Origin: Actinomycetota bacterium
GTDB lineage: Bacteria > Actinomycetota > Acidimicrobiia > Acidimicrobiales > AC-14
Assembly: GCA_005888325.1 (NCBI GenBank)
Contig: VAWU01000034.1
Span: forward strand, 1-42,334
DNA: 42,334 bases
Direction of reading: 5' to 3'
Made by a program: the position numbers and the translations under genes. This document shows, piece by piece, positions 8,118-16,742 of this stretch. The notes under the pieces were generated by a model, which saw nothing but the letters and a program-made list of their open reading frames with translations, was not told the DNA's origin and searched no databases. Within the stretch, counting starts at the first letter, position 1, and the number at the start of each line of letters is the position of its first letter.

Positions 8118-9584
8118 ATGCGGGCCCGATCCCCTCTCGTGGCTCTCGTCCTCCTCGCCCTGCTCGGCGACGCGTGCGGGAGCAACCACGACAAGACGAG
8201 CGCGGCGCCGCGGACGACCACGACCCGGACGTCGGCGGCGACGGACGAGCCGGCGACCGCCTCGCCCACGACATCGGCTCGACCACAGCCCCTCGCCGAC
8301 GTGAAGCTCGAGCTCACCACGGTGGCGAGGCTCACCCAGCCGCTCGCGCTCGCGGTGCGCACCGGCGACGACGCGCTCTACCGCGCAGAGAAGCCCGGTC
8401 GGGTACGCAGACTGAGCGGCGGCGAGCTCGATCCCACGCCCGTGCTCGACATCTCCAACCTCGTCACGAACTCGGGCGAGCAGGGCTTCCTCGGCGCCGC
8501 GTTCTCACCCGACGGCTCTCGCCTCTACGTGCAGTACACCGACCGTGGCGGCGACGGCCGCGTCGTCGAGTACACGATGAAGGGCGACCGGGCCGACACC
8601 ACCACCCGCCGCGAGCTCCTCTTCTTCGACGACCCGTTCCCGAACCACAACGGCGGGAACCTCGTGTTCGGACCGGACAAGATGCTGTGGATCGGCATGG
8701 GTGACAGTGGGGGCGCCGGCGACCCCAACGACAACGCGCAGTCGCTCGGCACACTGTTCGGAAAGATGCTGCGCATCGACCCGCGGCCGTCGGGCGGTCG
8801 CCCGTACACGATCCCGCCGGACAACCCCTTCGTCGGCCGCGCCAGCGCCCGGCCCGAGATCTGGGCCTACGGCCTCCGCAACCCGTGGCGCTACTCGTTC
8901 GACCGCAGCACCGGCGACCTCTGGATCGGCGACGTCGGCCAGAGCGCGTGGGAAGAGGTCGACTTCCTCGCGGCCGGGTCGGGGCGGGGGGCGAACCTCG
9001 GGTGGGCGCGCCTCGAGGGCAACCACCCGTTCAAGGGCGCCGCACCGCCGGGAGCGGTCGGCCCCATCTACGAGTACCGAACGAGCGACGGGTGCGCGGT
9101 GACGGGCGGCTACGTCTATCGCGGGAAGCGGATTCCCGGGCTCACGGGCGCGTACCTGTTCGCCGACTTCTGCAACGGCAAGGTCACCGGCATGCGGCAG
9201 CGCGACGGCGCCCGGGTCGAGCTCCACGACCTCGGCCTCCAGATGGACAACCTCGAGTCCTTCGGCGAAGGACCGGACGGAGAGCTCTACGCGTTCTCGC
9301 TCGACGGCAACATGGCCGCATCGACCCGGCCTGACAAACGGCCCAGCAGTCAGATGCCCAGCCGTCAGAGGCCCAGCTCGGCTCGGATCGCGTCGTACTC
9401 GGCATCGACGGTGGACGGCACCGCGATCTCGGCGATGGCGCGGTCGGGGTCCTTCAGGCCGTGGCCGGTGAGCGTGCAGACGACGGTCGCGCCGGCGGGC
9501 ACGCCGACCTTGAGGAGCCCTGCGACCGAGGCGGCCGACGCGGGCTCGCAGAAGACCGACTCGCTCGCGGCGAGGAAGCGGTAG
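8118..9584 (+). CDS. PQQ-dependent glucose/sorbosone dehydrogenase-like exported protein, likely frameshifted at the 3' end
   Basis: The protein has a hydrophobic N-terminus ending in a cysteine (about 8-20, possible lipoprotein, although the lipobox is atypical), a T/S/A-rich linker, and a GSDH beta-propeller: [55 protein letters not shown] and [13 protein letters not shown]. Such enzymes oxidise sugars outside the membrane with PQQ. The propeller ends near residue 398 (SLDGN). From there the open frame runs a further 90 residues of low-quality sequence into the 3' part of thrC on the other strand. In the -1 frame at 9311-9314 the reading continues GRIDPA and stops at 9334, before thrC. One base is therefore probably missing near 9312, either by sequencing error or by mutation. 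ATG start at 8118. Confidence 0.8.
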   Translation: MRARSPLVALVLLALLGDACGSNHDKTSAAPRTTTTRTSAATDEPATASPTTSARPQPLADVKLELTTVARLTQPLALAVRTGDDALYRAEKPGRVRRLSGGELDPTPVLDISNLVTNSGEQGFLGAAFSPDGSRLYVQYTDRGGDGRVVEYTMKGDRADTTTRRELLFFDDPFPNHNGGNLVFGPDKMLWIGMGDSGGAGDPNDNAQSLGTLFGKMLRIDPRPSGGRPYTIPPDNPFVGRASARPEIWAYGLRNPWRYSFDRSTGDLWIGDVGQSAWEEVDFLAAGSGRGANLGWARLEGNHPFKGAAPPGAVGPIYEYRTSDGCAVTGGYVYRGKRIPGLTGAYLFADFCNGKVTGMRQRDGARVELHDLGLQMDNLESFGEGPDGELYAFSLDGNMAASTRPDKRPSSQMPSRQRPSSARIASYSASTVDGTAISAMARSGSFRPWPVSVQTTVAPAGTPTLRSPATEAADAGSQKTDSLAARKR

Positions 9585-10411
9585 GCCGCGAGGATCTCCT
9601 CGTCGGAGACGGCGTAGATGCCACCGCCCGATTCGCTCGCGGCCGCGGTCGCGCCGTACCACGAAGCCGGCTTGCCGATGCGGATTGCGGTGGCGATCGT
9701 CTCTGGGTGCTCGACCGGGTGGCCGAGCACGAGCGGCGCCGCGCCCTCCGCCTGGAACCCGAGCATGGCCGGGAGCTGTGCCGAACGTCCGGCGTCCTGG
9801 TACTCGCGGTAGCCCTTCCAATAGGCCGTGATGTTGCCCGCGTTGCCGACGGGGATGCAGTGCACGTCGGGGGCGCGGCCGAGCACGTCGACGATCTCGA
9901 ACGCGGCGGTCTTCTGGCCGTCGATGCGAAACGGGTTGACGGAGTTCACGACCGTGATCGGCGCCCGCTCCCCGAGCTCGCGCACGATCTCGAGCGCATC
10001 GTCGAAGTTGCCGCGGACCTGCAGCACGCGCGCGCCGTGGATGAGCGCCTGAGCCAGCTTGCCCAGCGCGATGTAGCCCTCGGGGATCAACACCGCGCAC
10101 GTGAGCCCGGCGCGCGACGCGTAGGCGGCCGCCGATGCCGAGGTGTTGCCGGTGGACGCGCACACCACCGCTTTGGCACCCTCCTCGAGCGCCTTGGAGA
10201 TCGCGAGGGTCATGCCCCGGTCCTTGAACGACCCGGTCGGGTTCACGCCCTCGAGCTTGAGGTAGACGTCGGCCCCCGCCCGCTCGGACACGCGCGGCGC
10301 GGGAAGGAGTGGGGTACCGCCTTCCTGCAACGTGACGACCGGCGTGTCGGCGGTGACGCCGAGAAAGTCGCGGTACTCCTCGATGACGCCGCGCCAGCCG
10401 GGCCGGCTCAC
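9365..10411 (-). CDS. thrC: Threonine synthase
   Basis: This PLP enzyme converts O-phosphohomoserine to threonine. The 348-residue protein has the short bacterial form, with the PLP lysine in [10 protein letters not shown] (K63), the asparagine-bearing [10 protein letters not shown] loop and the phosphate loop [14 protein letters not shown]. The start is GTG, 3 bp after the hom stop, so it is cotranscribed with hom. Its substrate needs a homoserine kinase, whose usual gene is absent next to it. Confidence 0.96.
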   Translation of the reverse strand: MSRPGWRGVIEEYRDFLGVTADTPVVTLQEGGTPLLPAPRVSERAGADVYLKLEGVNPTGSFKDRGMTLAISKALEEGAKAVVCASTGNTSASAAAYASRAGLTCAVLIPEGYIALGKLAQALIHGARVLQVRGNFDDALEIVRELGERAPITVVNSVNPFRIDGQKTAAFEIVDVLGRAPDVHCIPVGNAGNITAYWKGYREYQDAGRSAQLPAMLGFQAEGAAPLVLGHPVEHPETIATAIRIGKPASWYGATAAASESGGGIYAVSDEEILAAYRFLAASESVFCEPASAASVAGLLKVGVPAGATVVCTLTGHGLKDPDRAIAEIAVPSTVDAEYDAIRAELGL

Positions 10412-10414
10412 CGA

Positions 10415-11707
10415 TCACTCGCCGCCGATCACACGCAGCAACGTGCCCACCCGGTCGACGACGTCGAGCGCGTGCAGGCCGCGCAACGTCGCCTGCATGT
10501 CGCGCTCTCGCGCGACGTGGGTGATGAAGATGAGACGCGCCTCGTCGCCCAGGCCCTCCTGCTCCGCGGCCTTGATCGACACGTCGTGGGCACCGAAGAC
10601 CCCTGCTACGGCTGCGAGCACGCCCGGCCGGTCGGCGACCTCGAGGTTGAGGTAGTACTGGGACGACAGCTCGTCGATGGGGCGGATCCGCGCCTTTGCG
10701 ACTTCACGCGGTGCAGTCGGGGCGCGACTCAGGTTCGACGCCGCGTCGATGAGGTCGCCGAGCACCGCGCTGGCCGTCGGCCGCCCGCCGGCACCCCGGC
10801 CGTACAGCATGAGCTCGCCCACCGCGTCGCCCTCGATGAAGACCGCGTTGAACGACTCGCGGACCGTGGCCAGGGGATGGTCGACGGGCACCATGGCCGG
10901 ATGCACGCGCACCGCGACCTCGTCGTCGAGCGACTCGACGATGGCGAGGAGTTTCACGACGTAGCCCAGACGCGCGGCGAAGGCGATGTCGGCCGAGGTG
11001 ATCGAGGAGATTCCCTCGCGGTAGACGTCGCCGGCGACTACGTGGACGCCGAAGGCCACGCTGGCGATGATGGCCGCTTTGGCGCCGGCGTCGAAGCCCT
11101 CGACGTCGGCGGTCGGGTCGCGTTCCGCGTAGCCCAACGTCTGGGCCTCGGCCAGCGCCTCCTGGAACGACGAACCCCGCTCGGACATGCGCGTGAGGAT
11201 GAAGTTGGTCGTGCCGTTCACGATGCCCATCACCCGGCGCAGGCGCTCCCCCGCCAGCGACTCGCGGAGCGGGCGGATCAGCGGGATGCCTCCGGCCACC
11301 GAGGCCTCGAAGAGCAGCTGCACGCCCGCCGCGGCCGCGGCGTCGTGCAGCTCCGCCCCGACATTGGCCAGCAGCTCCTTGTTCGCGGTCACCACCGGCT
11401 TCCCGTGCTCGAGCGCGGTGCGGATCAGGGTGCGGGCCGGCTCGATGCCCCCGATCACCTCCACGACGACGTCGATCGCGGGATCGGTGACGATGGACGC
11501 CGCATCCGTGGTGAGGATGCCCGACTCGAGGTCGACCGACCGCTCCTTGGCCGGGCTGTGCACCGCCACCCGGGCGACCTCCAGGCGAAGCGACGTGCGG
11601 GCGGCGATGGCGTCGGCCTGCTCGTCGATGAGATCGACGAGGGCCGCCCCCACGTTGCCGCACCCGAGCAGGCCGACCTTGACCGGGGAGCCGTTCACCC
11701 GGCCCAC
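10415..11707 (-). CDS. hom: Homoserine dehydrogenase
   Basis: The 430-residue enzyme reduces aspartate semialdehyde to homoserine. It has the nucleotide-binding motif GLLGCGNVGAAL near the N-terminus, the catalytic-domain segment VNGTTNFILTRM, the substrate-site region TLGYAERDPTADVEG, and a C-terminal ACT domain (from about 350, NLEVADRPGVLAAVAGVFG) of the kind used for threonine feedback. Start GTG; a second GTG three codons downstream is possible. It lies 5 bp after lysA and 3 bp before thrC. Confidence 0.96.
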   Translation of the reverse strand: MGRVNGSPVKVGLLGCGNVGAALVDLIDEQADAIAARTSLRLEVARVAVHSPAKERSVDLESGILTTDAASIVTDPAIDVVVEVIGGIEPARTLIRTALEHGKPVVTANKELLANVGAELHDAAAAAGVQLLFEASVAGGIPLIRPLRESLAGERLRRVMGIVNGTTNFILTRMSERGSSFQEALAEAQTLGYAERDPTADVEGFDAGAKAAIIASVAFGVHVVAGDVYREGISSITSADIAFAARLGYVVKLLAIVESLDDEVAVRVHPAMVPVDHPLATVRESFNAVFIEGDAVGELMLYGRGAGGRPTASAVLGDLIDAASNLSRAPTAPREVAKARIRPIDELSSQYYLNLEVADRPGVLAAVAGVFGAHDVSIKAAEQEGLGDEARLIFITHVARERDMQATLRGLHALDVVDRVGTLLRVIGGE

Positions 11708-11712
11708 CGTAC

Positions 11713-13002
11713 CTACTCGTCCAGCCGGACAAGGTCGTCATTCCCCTCGCGGCGTACGACGACCCGCGCCTCGCCGTCGCGCACGAACACGACCGCCGGC
11801 CTCGGCACCTTGTTGTAGTTCGACGCCATCGAGTGCCCGTATGCGCCCGTGACGGGTGTGCAGAGCACGTCTCCCACTGCGATGTCGGCCGGTACCTGCG
11901 CGTCGCGCACGACCACGTCGCCCGACTCGCAGTGCTTGCCGACGACCGTCACCACGCGCGGTCGCGGCGCCGGAGTGGCGCGCGGGAGGAACGCCTCGTA
12001 GCCGCTGCCGTAGAGGACGGGACGCGGGTTGTCGCTCATGCCACCGTCGACCGAGACGTAGGTGCGGACATCGGGGATCTTCTTGATGGTGCCCACCCGG
12101 TAGAGCGTGAGCCCGGCCGTGGCCACGATCGCGCGCCCCGGCTCGGCGGTGACCTTCGCGGTGATGCCGGCGCCCGCACACGCCCGACGTAGCGTCTCTC
12201 CCCACTCGGTGATCGAGGGGGCGTCCTCGCCCGCGACGTAGGGAACACCGAGGCCGCCGCCGAGGCAGAGCTCCGGCAGCCCGAGGGGGCGGGCGAAGTC
12301 CGCCAGCACGCCGACCGCCTTCTCGAACGAGTGGGTGATGAAGATCTGGCTGCCGATGTGGACGTGGAGACCGACCAGATCGAGGTGGGGAGATCGGCGC
12401 GCCCGCTCGACGGCAGCCGCGGCGTCCCCGCCGCCGAGCCCGAAGCCGAACTTCGAATCGACCTGGCCCGTCATCACGTACTCGTGGGTGTGGGCTTCGA
12501 CACCGGGGGTCACGCGTACGAGCACCCGGACGGGTGGGGTTCCGGTCCCGTCGACGAGGCGCTCGAGGCGGTCGAGCTCGTCGAAGCTGTCGACGACGAT
12601 GCGGTGCACACCGAGCTTCATCGCGTCGAGCAGCTCGACCTCGGACTTGTTGTTGCCGTGCACGACGAGCCGGTCGGGTGGCACGCCGGCCGTGACCGCG
12701 ACGTGGAGCTCGCCGCCAGTGGCGACGTCGAGGTACATGCCCTCGTCGTGCGCCAGGCGGGCCATCGCGAGACAGAGGAACGCCTTGGATGCGTAGGCGA
12801 CGCCGTCGCCGAACGCGGCGAGCGCCTCGCGGCAGCGCGCTCGGAGGTGGGCCTCGTCGTAGACGAACAGCGGGGTGCCGTGCTCGCGCGCCAGGTCGAG
12901 CAGGTCGGCGCCCCCCACCGACAGCCTGCCCGTGCGCGTGTCGATCACCGCGGTGTCGGGCAGGAGGTGCCGGGGGACGGGGCCGTCCACGCCGACCCTC
13001 AC
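11713..13002 (-). CDS. lysA: Diaminopimelate decarboxylase
   Basis: This PLP enzyme makes lysine from meso-diaminopimelate. The 429-residue protein has the PLP lysine in GVAYASKAF, HVHIGSQI, the glycine-rich CLGGGLGVPY, TAEPGRAIV, and CESGDVV with the active-site cysteine, all in the expected order. The GTG start (13000-13002) overlaps the argS stop as GTGA; a longer frame to 13077 only shadows argS. Part of the argS-lysA-hom-thrC run. Confidence 0.96.
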   Translation of the reverse strand: MRVGVDGPVPRHLLPDTAVIDTRTGRLSVGGADLLDLAREHGTPLFVYDEAHLRARCREALAAFGDGVAYASKAFLCLAMARLAHDEGMYLDVATGGELHVAVTAGVPPDRLVVHGNNKSEVELLDAMKLGVHRIVVDSFDELDRLERLVDGTGTPPVRVLVRVTPGVEAHTHEYVMTGQVDSKFGFGLGGGDAAAAVERARRSPHLDLVGLHVHIGSQIFITHSFEKAVGVLADFARPLGLPELCLGGGLGVPYVAGEDAPSITEWGETLRRACAGAGITAKVTAEPGRAIVATAGLTLYRVGTIKKIPDVRTYVSVDGGMSDNPRPVLYGSGYEAFLPRATPAPRPRVVTVVGKHCESGDVVVRDAQVPADIAVGDVLCTPVTGAYGHSMASNYNKVPRPAVVFVRDGEARVVVRREGNDDLVRLDE

Positions 13003-14603
13003 ATCGACTCGGGCGCGCCGGCGCCGAGTAGCTGCAGCCCGATCGTCAGGCCGACGCGCGCCGCCTCGACCAGCCACAGCCGAGCCTGCGTGAGCTCGGC
13101 GCTCACGCCTTCACCCAGCACGTAGCAATCGTGGTAGAAGCCGTGGAAGCGGCCGGCCAGCTCGCGGACCCACGTCGTCACCTTGTGGGGGGCGCGCTCG
13201 TTGCCGGCCATGAGCACCACGTCGGGGAGCTCCGACAAGGAGCGCAGCACGTCGAGCTCGCGCTCGTGGGTGAGCAGCGAGAGGTCGGCGTCGACGAGCG
13301 CGCGGCGCTCGACACCGCGATCGGCCGCAACGCGCGCGATACCCGCGATGCGGGCGTGGGCCATCTGCACGTAGTACACGGGGTTGTCCATCGACTGGCT
13401 CGTGATCAGATCCAGGTCGACGGTCTGGTGGGTCTCGATCGACGACAGGAGGAACGTGAGCCGGGCGACGTCGGGACCCACCGCGTCGAGCAGGTCGGAG
13501 AGCGCGACGATGTCTCCCGCTCGCCGCGAGAGGCGCACCAACTCGCCATCGCGCACGAGCTTCACCAGTTGTCCCAACACGATCTCCAGCTCGTCGGGGT
13601 CGTGTCCCAGCGCGCGCATTCCGGCCTTGAGTCGCGGCGCGTAGCCGTGGTGGTCGGCACCCCAGACGTCGATCAGCAACCCGAACCCGCGCGCGAACTT
13701 GTCGCGGTGGTACGCGATGTCGGGGAGGACGTAGGTCGGCTCGCCGTCCGACTTCACGAGGACGCGGTCCTTGTCGTCACCGAAGTCGGTGGAGCGGAGC
13801 CAGACCGCGCCGTCGGCTTCGTAGGTGACGCCGTGGGAGCGCAGGTCGTCGAGCGTGGCCTCGATGGCGCCCGACTCGATCATCGACCGCTCGCTGAACC
13901 ACGTGTCGAACCGCACCCCCATGCGCTCGAGGGTCTCCCGCACGTCTCGCTTGACCCGCTCGTAACCCCACTCCAGTGGGTCCGCGTCGTCGGGGAGCTC
14001 CGCCGCCCACTCGGTGACGTAGTCACCCTGATAGCCGCCGTCGGGCGGCTCGTCGCCCCGCTTGCGAGCCGCGAGCGAGTCGGCGAACAGCTCCATCTGC
14101 ACGCCGCGGTCGTTCAGGTAGAACTCACGGTGGGGCACGTAGCCGCACCGCTCGAGCACGTTGCACAGCGCGTCGCCGTACGCGGCCCAGCGGCCGCCCC
14201 CGGCGTGCACGGGGCCGGTCGGGTTGGTCGAGACGAACTCGACGTTGACGCGCGTGCCTTTGCCGACGTCGTGGCGGGCGAAGCCGTCGACGCCGGCGTC
14301 GACGACGTCGCGCAGCACGTCGTGCAGCCAGGTGTCATGTAGCCGGAAGTTCACGAAGCCCGGCCCCGCCACCTCGACCGCAGCGACGTGGGGCGGCGGC
14401 TCCGAGCTCAGCCTGGCGGCGAGCGCGTTGGCCAGGTCGCGCGGGTTGCGACCGGCCTGCTTCGCCACCGCCAGCGCCACCGGGCTGCTCCAGTCACCGT
14501 GCTCGCGCTGGGCCGGGCGCTCGAGACGGATCTCGGCGGGCGGCGCCACGCCCTCCGCCTCGAGGGCGGCGCGCAACGCGTCGGTCAGGGTGTCACGCAG
14601 CAC
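12999..14603 (-). CDS. argS: Arginyl-tRNA synthetase
   Basis: The class I synthetase charges tRNA-Arg. The 534-residue protein has an N-terminal Add-1 domain, the HIGH-region NPTGPVHAGGGR in which the second histidine is glycine (as in other actinobacterial ArgRS), REFYLNDRGVQ, the KMSK-equivalent VRLSRRAGDIV, and a C-terminal DALR anticodon-binding domain (about 415-534). Start GTG, 15 bp after the response-regulator gene. A tRNA-Arg gene lies about 480 bp away on the other strand. Confidence 0.96.
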   Translation of the reverse strand: MLRDTLTDALRAALEAEGVAPPAEIRLERPAQREHGDWSSPVALAVAKQAGRNPRDLANALAARLSSEPPPHVAAVEVAGPGFVNFRLHDTWLHDVLRDVVDAGVDGFARHDVGKGTRVNVEFVSTNPTGPVHAGGGRWAAYGDALCNVLERCGYVPHREFYLNDRGVQMELFADSLAARKRGDEPPDGGYQGDYVTEWAAELPDDADPLEWGYERVKRDVRETLERMGVRFDTWFSERSMIESGAIEATLDDLRSHGVTYEADGAVWLRSTDFGDDKDRVLVKSDGEPTYVLPDIAYHRDKFARGFGLLIDVWGADHHGYAPRLKAGMRALGHDPDELEIVLGQLVKLVRDGELVRLSRRAGDIVALSDLLDAVGPDVARLTFLLSSIETHQTVDLDLITSQSMDNPVYYVQMAHARIAGIARVAADRGVERRALVDADLSLLTHERELDVLRSLSELPDVVLMAGNERAPHKVTTWVRELAGRFHGFYHDCYVLGEGVSAELTQARLWLVEAARVGLTIGLQLLGAGAPESM

Positions 14604-14618
14604 GGGAGCTCAGCCCGC

Positions 14619-14993
14619 TCAGCGGCGTCGGGCGGCCGCCACGAGGGCGGTGACCTTGTCGATGAGCTCGATGGGGTCGAAGGGCTTGGTGACGTAGTCG
14701 TCGGCACCGAGCTCGAAGCCGCGCTGCACGTCGGCCATCTGGGCCTTGGCCGAGAGGAGCAGCACCGGCACGTCGGCCGTGGTCGGGTCGGACTTCAGGA
14801 TGCTCACCAGCTCGAGGCCGTTCATCGTCGGCATCATGATGTCGGAGATCACGACGTCGGGTCGCTCGGCTCTGACCATCTCGACACCCTCCCGGCCGTC
14901 GCCGGCGCTGATGACGTTGAACCCCTCGAGCTCGAAGTTGACGCGCAGGAGCTTGACGATGACCGGATCGTCGTCGATGACCAGCACCGTCAT
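14619..14993 (-). CDS. Stand-alone receiver-domain response regulator (CheY-like)
   Basis: The 124-residue protein is a single receiver domain: acidic pocket DDD near the start (VLVIDDDP), phosphoacceptor aspartate in VVISDIMMP, the switch serine in VLLLSAKA, and the lysine in YVTKPFDP. No output domain follows, so it signals by protein contact. The ATG at 14991-14993 is chosen; a GTG three codons upstream (15002) is possible. No partner kinase is in the window. It sits directly upstream of argS. Confidence 0.9.
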   Translation of the reverse strand: MTVLVIDDDPVIVKLLRVNFELEGFNVISAGDGREGVEMVRAERPDVVISDIMMPTMNGLELVSILKSDPTTADVPVLLLSAKAQMADVQRGFELGADDYVTKPFDPIELIDKVTALVAAARRR

Positions 14994-15080
14994 CGGGGGC
15001 ACCCAACGATCGTACCGGGAGCGGTCCGGTCGCCTGGGATCAGGCGGCGGCGATCAGCCCGCTACGCTCGGACGGTTCCC

Positions 15081-15152
15081 GCCCTCGTAGCTCAGGGGAT
15101 AGAGCACCGGCCTCCGGAGCCGGGTGCGCAGGTTCGAATCCTGCCGGGGGCG
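15081..15152 (+). tRNA. tRNA-Arg (anticodon CCG)
   Basis: The full cloverleaf is visible. The acceptor stem GCCCTCG pairs with CGGGGGC (one G-U) with discriminator G. The D arm holds AGCTCAGGGGATAGAGC, and the anticodon arm is CCGGC-CTCCGGA-GCCGG with anticodon CCG reading CGG. The T arm is GCAGG-TTCGAAT-CCTGC. CCA is not encoded. It lies next to the putative island boundary, a common integration target. Confidence 0.96.
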
Positions 15153-15379
15153 CTCGCAAGAGCCTGGGACTCTGTTTTCGAACCGATCGTCCCGAACGGT
15201 CCCCGGTGCTCGATACCTTCCTGTGGCCCGGGAGCGCTTGCTCCGCTCGCCAATCCGGCGACCCGAGCGCGCAGACCGCCGTGGTGCTCTCGCGCTCATT
15301 GCGGTTGGCGCGGTTCTCGGTGCGCATTCTTTGCCCGGTACGGAACTGGGGATGGGCATGTCGCGTCGAGACTCGACGA

Positions 15380-15461
15380 GAGTCAGAGTCGTTCTCTCGT
15401 TGCGGGCCGGTTGCCAATAGCTCTAATCAGAAGGCGTGACGACGACCACGCGCGCCCGCCG
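15380..15461 (+). repeat. 82-bp direct repeat, left copy
   Basis: Matches 24337-24417 almost base for base (a single substitution plus a 3-5 nt variable spot with a 1-nt indel at 15417-15421). It covers the promoter region, GTG start and first eight codons of the cation-efflux gene. The sequence before it (15153-15379) holds no gene that I can support. Confidence 0.9.
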
Positions 15462-16041
15462 AGGTCTTCGCCTGGAATACCTCACCATCGGCTGGAACGC
15501 GGTGGAGGCAGCGGTGGCACTGACGGCAGGCATCGCAGCCGGGTCGATCGCGCTCATCGGCTTCGGGCTGGACTCGATCGTCGAGGTCTTCGCCGCATGC
15601 GTCGTTGTCTGGCAAATGCGCGGGGCGCTGTCCGCGGAGCGGGACCGCATGGCCCTGCGGCTCATCGCGGTGTCCTTCTACCTGCTTGCCGCGTACGTCA
15701 CCGTGGACGCACTGCGTGACTTGATCGGTGGTTCCGCCGCTCGCGAATCGACCGTCGGCATCGTCATGGCCGTGCTCTCGCTCGTCGCAATGCAGTGGCT
15801 CGCGCGCGCGAAGCGGCGCACGGGCGAAGCGCTGCACAGCCACACCCTTGTCGCCGACGCGAGCGAGACGGCGTTGTGCGCCTACCTGTCGGCGATCCTG
15901 CTCGGCGGCCTTGTCCTCAACGCCACCGTGGGTTGGGGCTGGGCCGATCCCGTCGCGGCCATCGGGATCGCCACCCTGGCCGTCCGCGAGGGCCGGGAGG
16001 CATGGCGCGGCGACCGCTGTTGTGCGACCGACTCTCCCTAA
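15436..16041 (+). CDS. Short cation-efflux (CDF-like) transporter
   Basis: The 201-residue membrane protein has five or six hydrophobic helices and the short form of the cation diffusion facilitator fold. It has no cytoplasmic C-terminal domain. Metal-site candidates are the aspartate of GFGLDSIVEV and the HTLVADASET segment (H and D) in the later helix pair. Such proteins export divalent metals from the cytoplasm, but the metal cannot be named. The GTG start lies about 7 nt after a possible -10 (TAATCA, 15424-15429) with TTGCGG (15400-15405) as -35, so the mRNA may be leaderless. A 5' fragment of the same gene lies at 24392 and a homologue at 30075. Confidence 0.75.
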   Translation: MTTTTRARRGLRLEYLTIGWNAVEAAVALTAGIAAGSIALIGFGLDSIVEVFAACVVVWQMRGALSAERDRMALRLIAVSFYLLAAYVTVDALRDLIGGSAARESTVGIVMAVLSLVAMQWLARAKRRTGEALHSHTLVADASETALCAYLSAILLGGLVLNATVGWGWADPVAAIGIATLAVREGREAWRGDRCCATDSP

Positions 16042-16124
16042 CCATCGGCGACCTCGACCGACGGTTTGCAGCGTCAGACCCGTCGGAGTAGGCCATGCGC
16101 GTGGCTCAATGAGAGGGATACCGC

Positions 16125-16742
16125 GTGGGTTTCTACCAGGAACAGCTACTCCCGCGATTTCAGGACAAGGTCATGGCGCGCAAGCCGAACCGACCTGTGC
16201 GCGCCCGCGTGTGTGAGGGCCTGGAGGGCGCAGTCGTCGAGGTTGGCTTCGGGACCGCGCTGAACGCGCCCTACTACCCGGCTGAGGTGACGAAGGTTGT
16301 CGCCATCGAACCGTCCCGCGTGTGTATGCGCATCGCTGAACCGCGGATCGCCGAGTCGTCGGTTCCTGTCGAGTACGGCGGCCTGACAGGCGAGCGTCTC
16401 GACCTGCCGTCGGGTGAGTTCGACGCGGCGCTCTCGACGTGGACGCTGTGCACCATCCCGAACCTGGATGCGGCGCTGGCCGAAATGCGACGCGTCTTGA
16501 AGCCCGGCGGCTCCTTCCACTTCGTGGAGCACGGTCATTCGCCCGACGAGAAGGTCGCGCGTTGGCAAGACCGTTTGCAGCCATTGAACGGGCGTCTCGC
16601 GGGTGGGTGCCACCTGAATCGGCACATCTCCGAGGACATCGAGCGCGCCGGGTTCGAGATCGAGAAGATCGAGACGTACTACCTCAAGGGCGAGCCGAAG
16701 CCGATGGGCTACACCTACGAGGGCCGAGCGCTCAGCCGCTAG
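16125..16742 (+). CDS. SAM-dependent methyltransferase, METTL7-like
   Basis: The 205-residue class I methyltransferase has motif I VVEVGFGTALNAPYY, acidic AIEPS, and the middle STWTLCTIPNLDAALAEM. The distal part, FHFVEHGHSPDEKVARWQD followed by GGCHLNRHISEDIERAGF, resembles the METTL7/thiol-methyltransferase group rather than ubiquinone methyltransferases. This is judged by eye; the substrate is unknown. Start GTG. Its 3' end overlaps the convergent permease gene by 11 bp. Setting among metal-responsive genes suggests a detoxification role. Confidence 0.8.
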   Translation: MGFYQEQLLPRFQDKVMARKPNRPVRARVCEGLEGAVVEVGFGTALNAPYYPAEVTKVVAIEPSRVCMRIAEPRIAESSVPVEYGGLTGERLDLPSGEFDAALSTWTLCTIPNLDAALAEMRRVLKPGGSFHFVEHGHSPDEKVARWQDRLQPLNGRLAGGCHLNRHISEDIERAGFEIEKIETYYLKGEPKPMGYTYEGRALSR

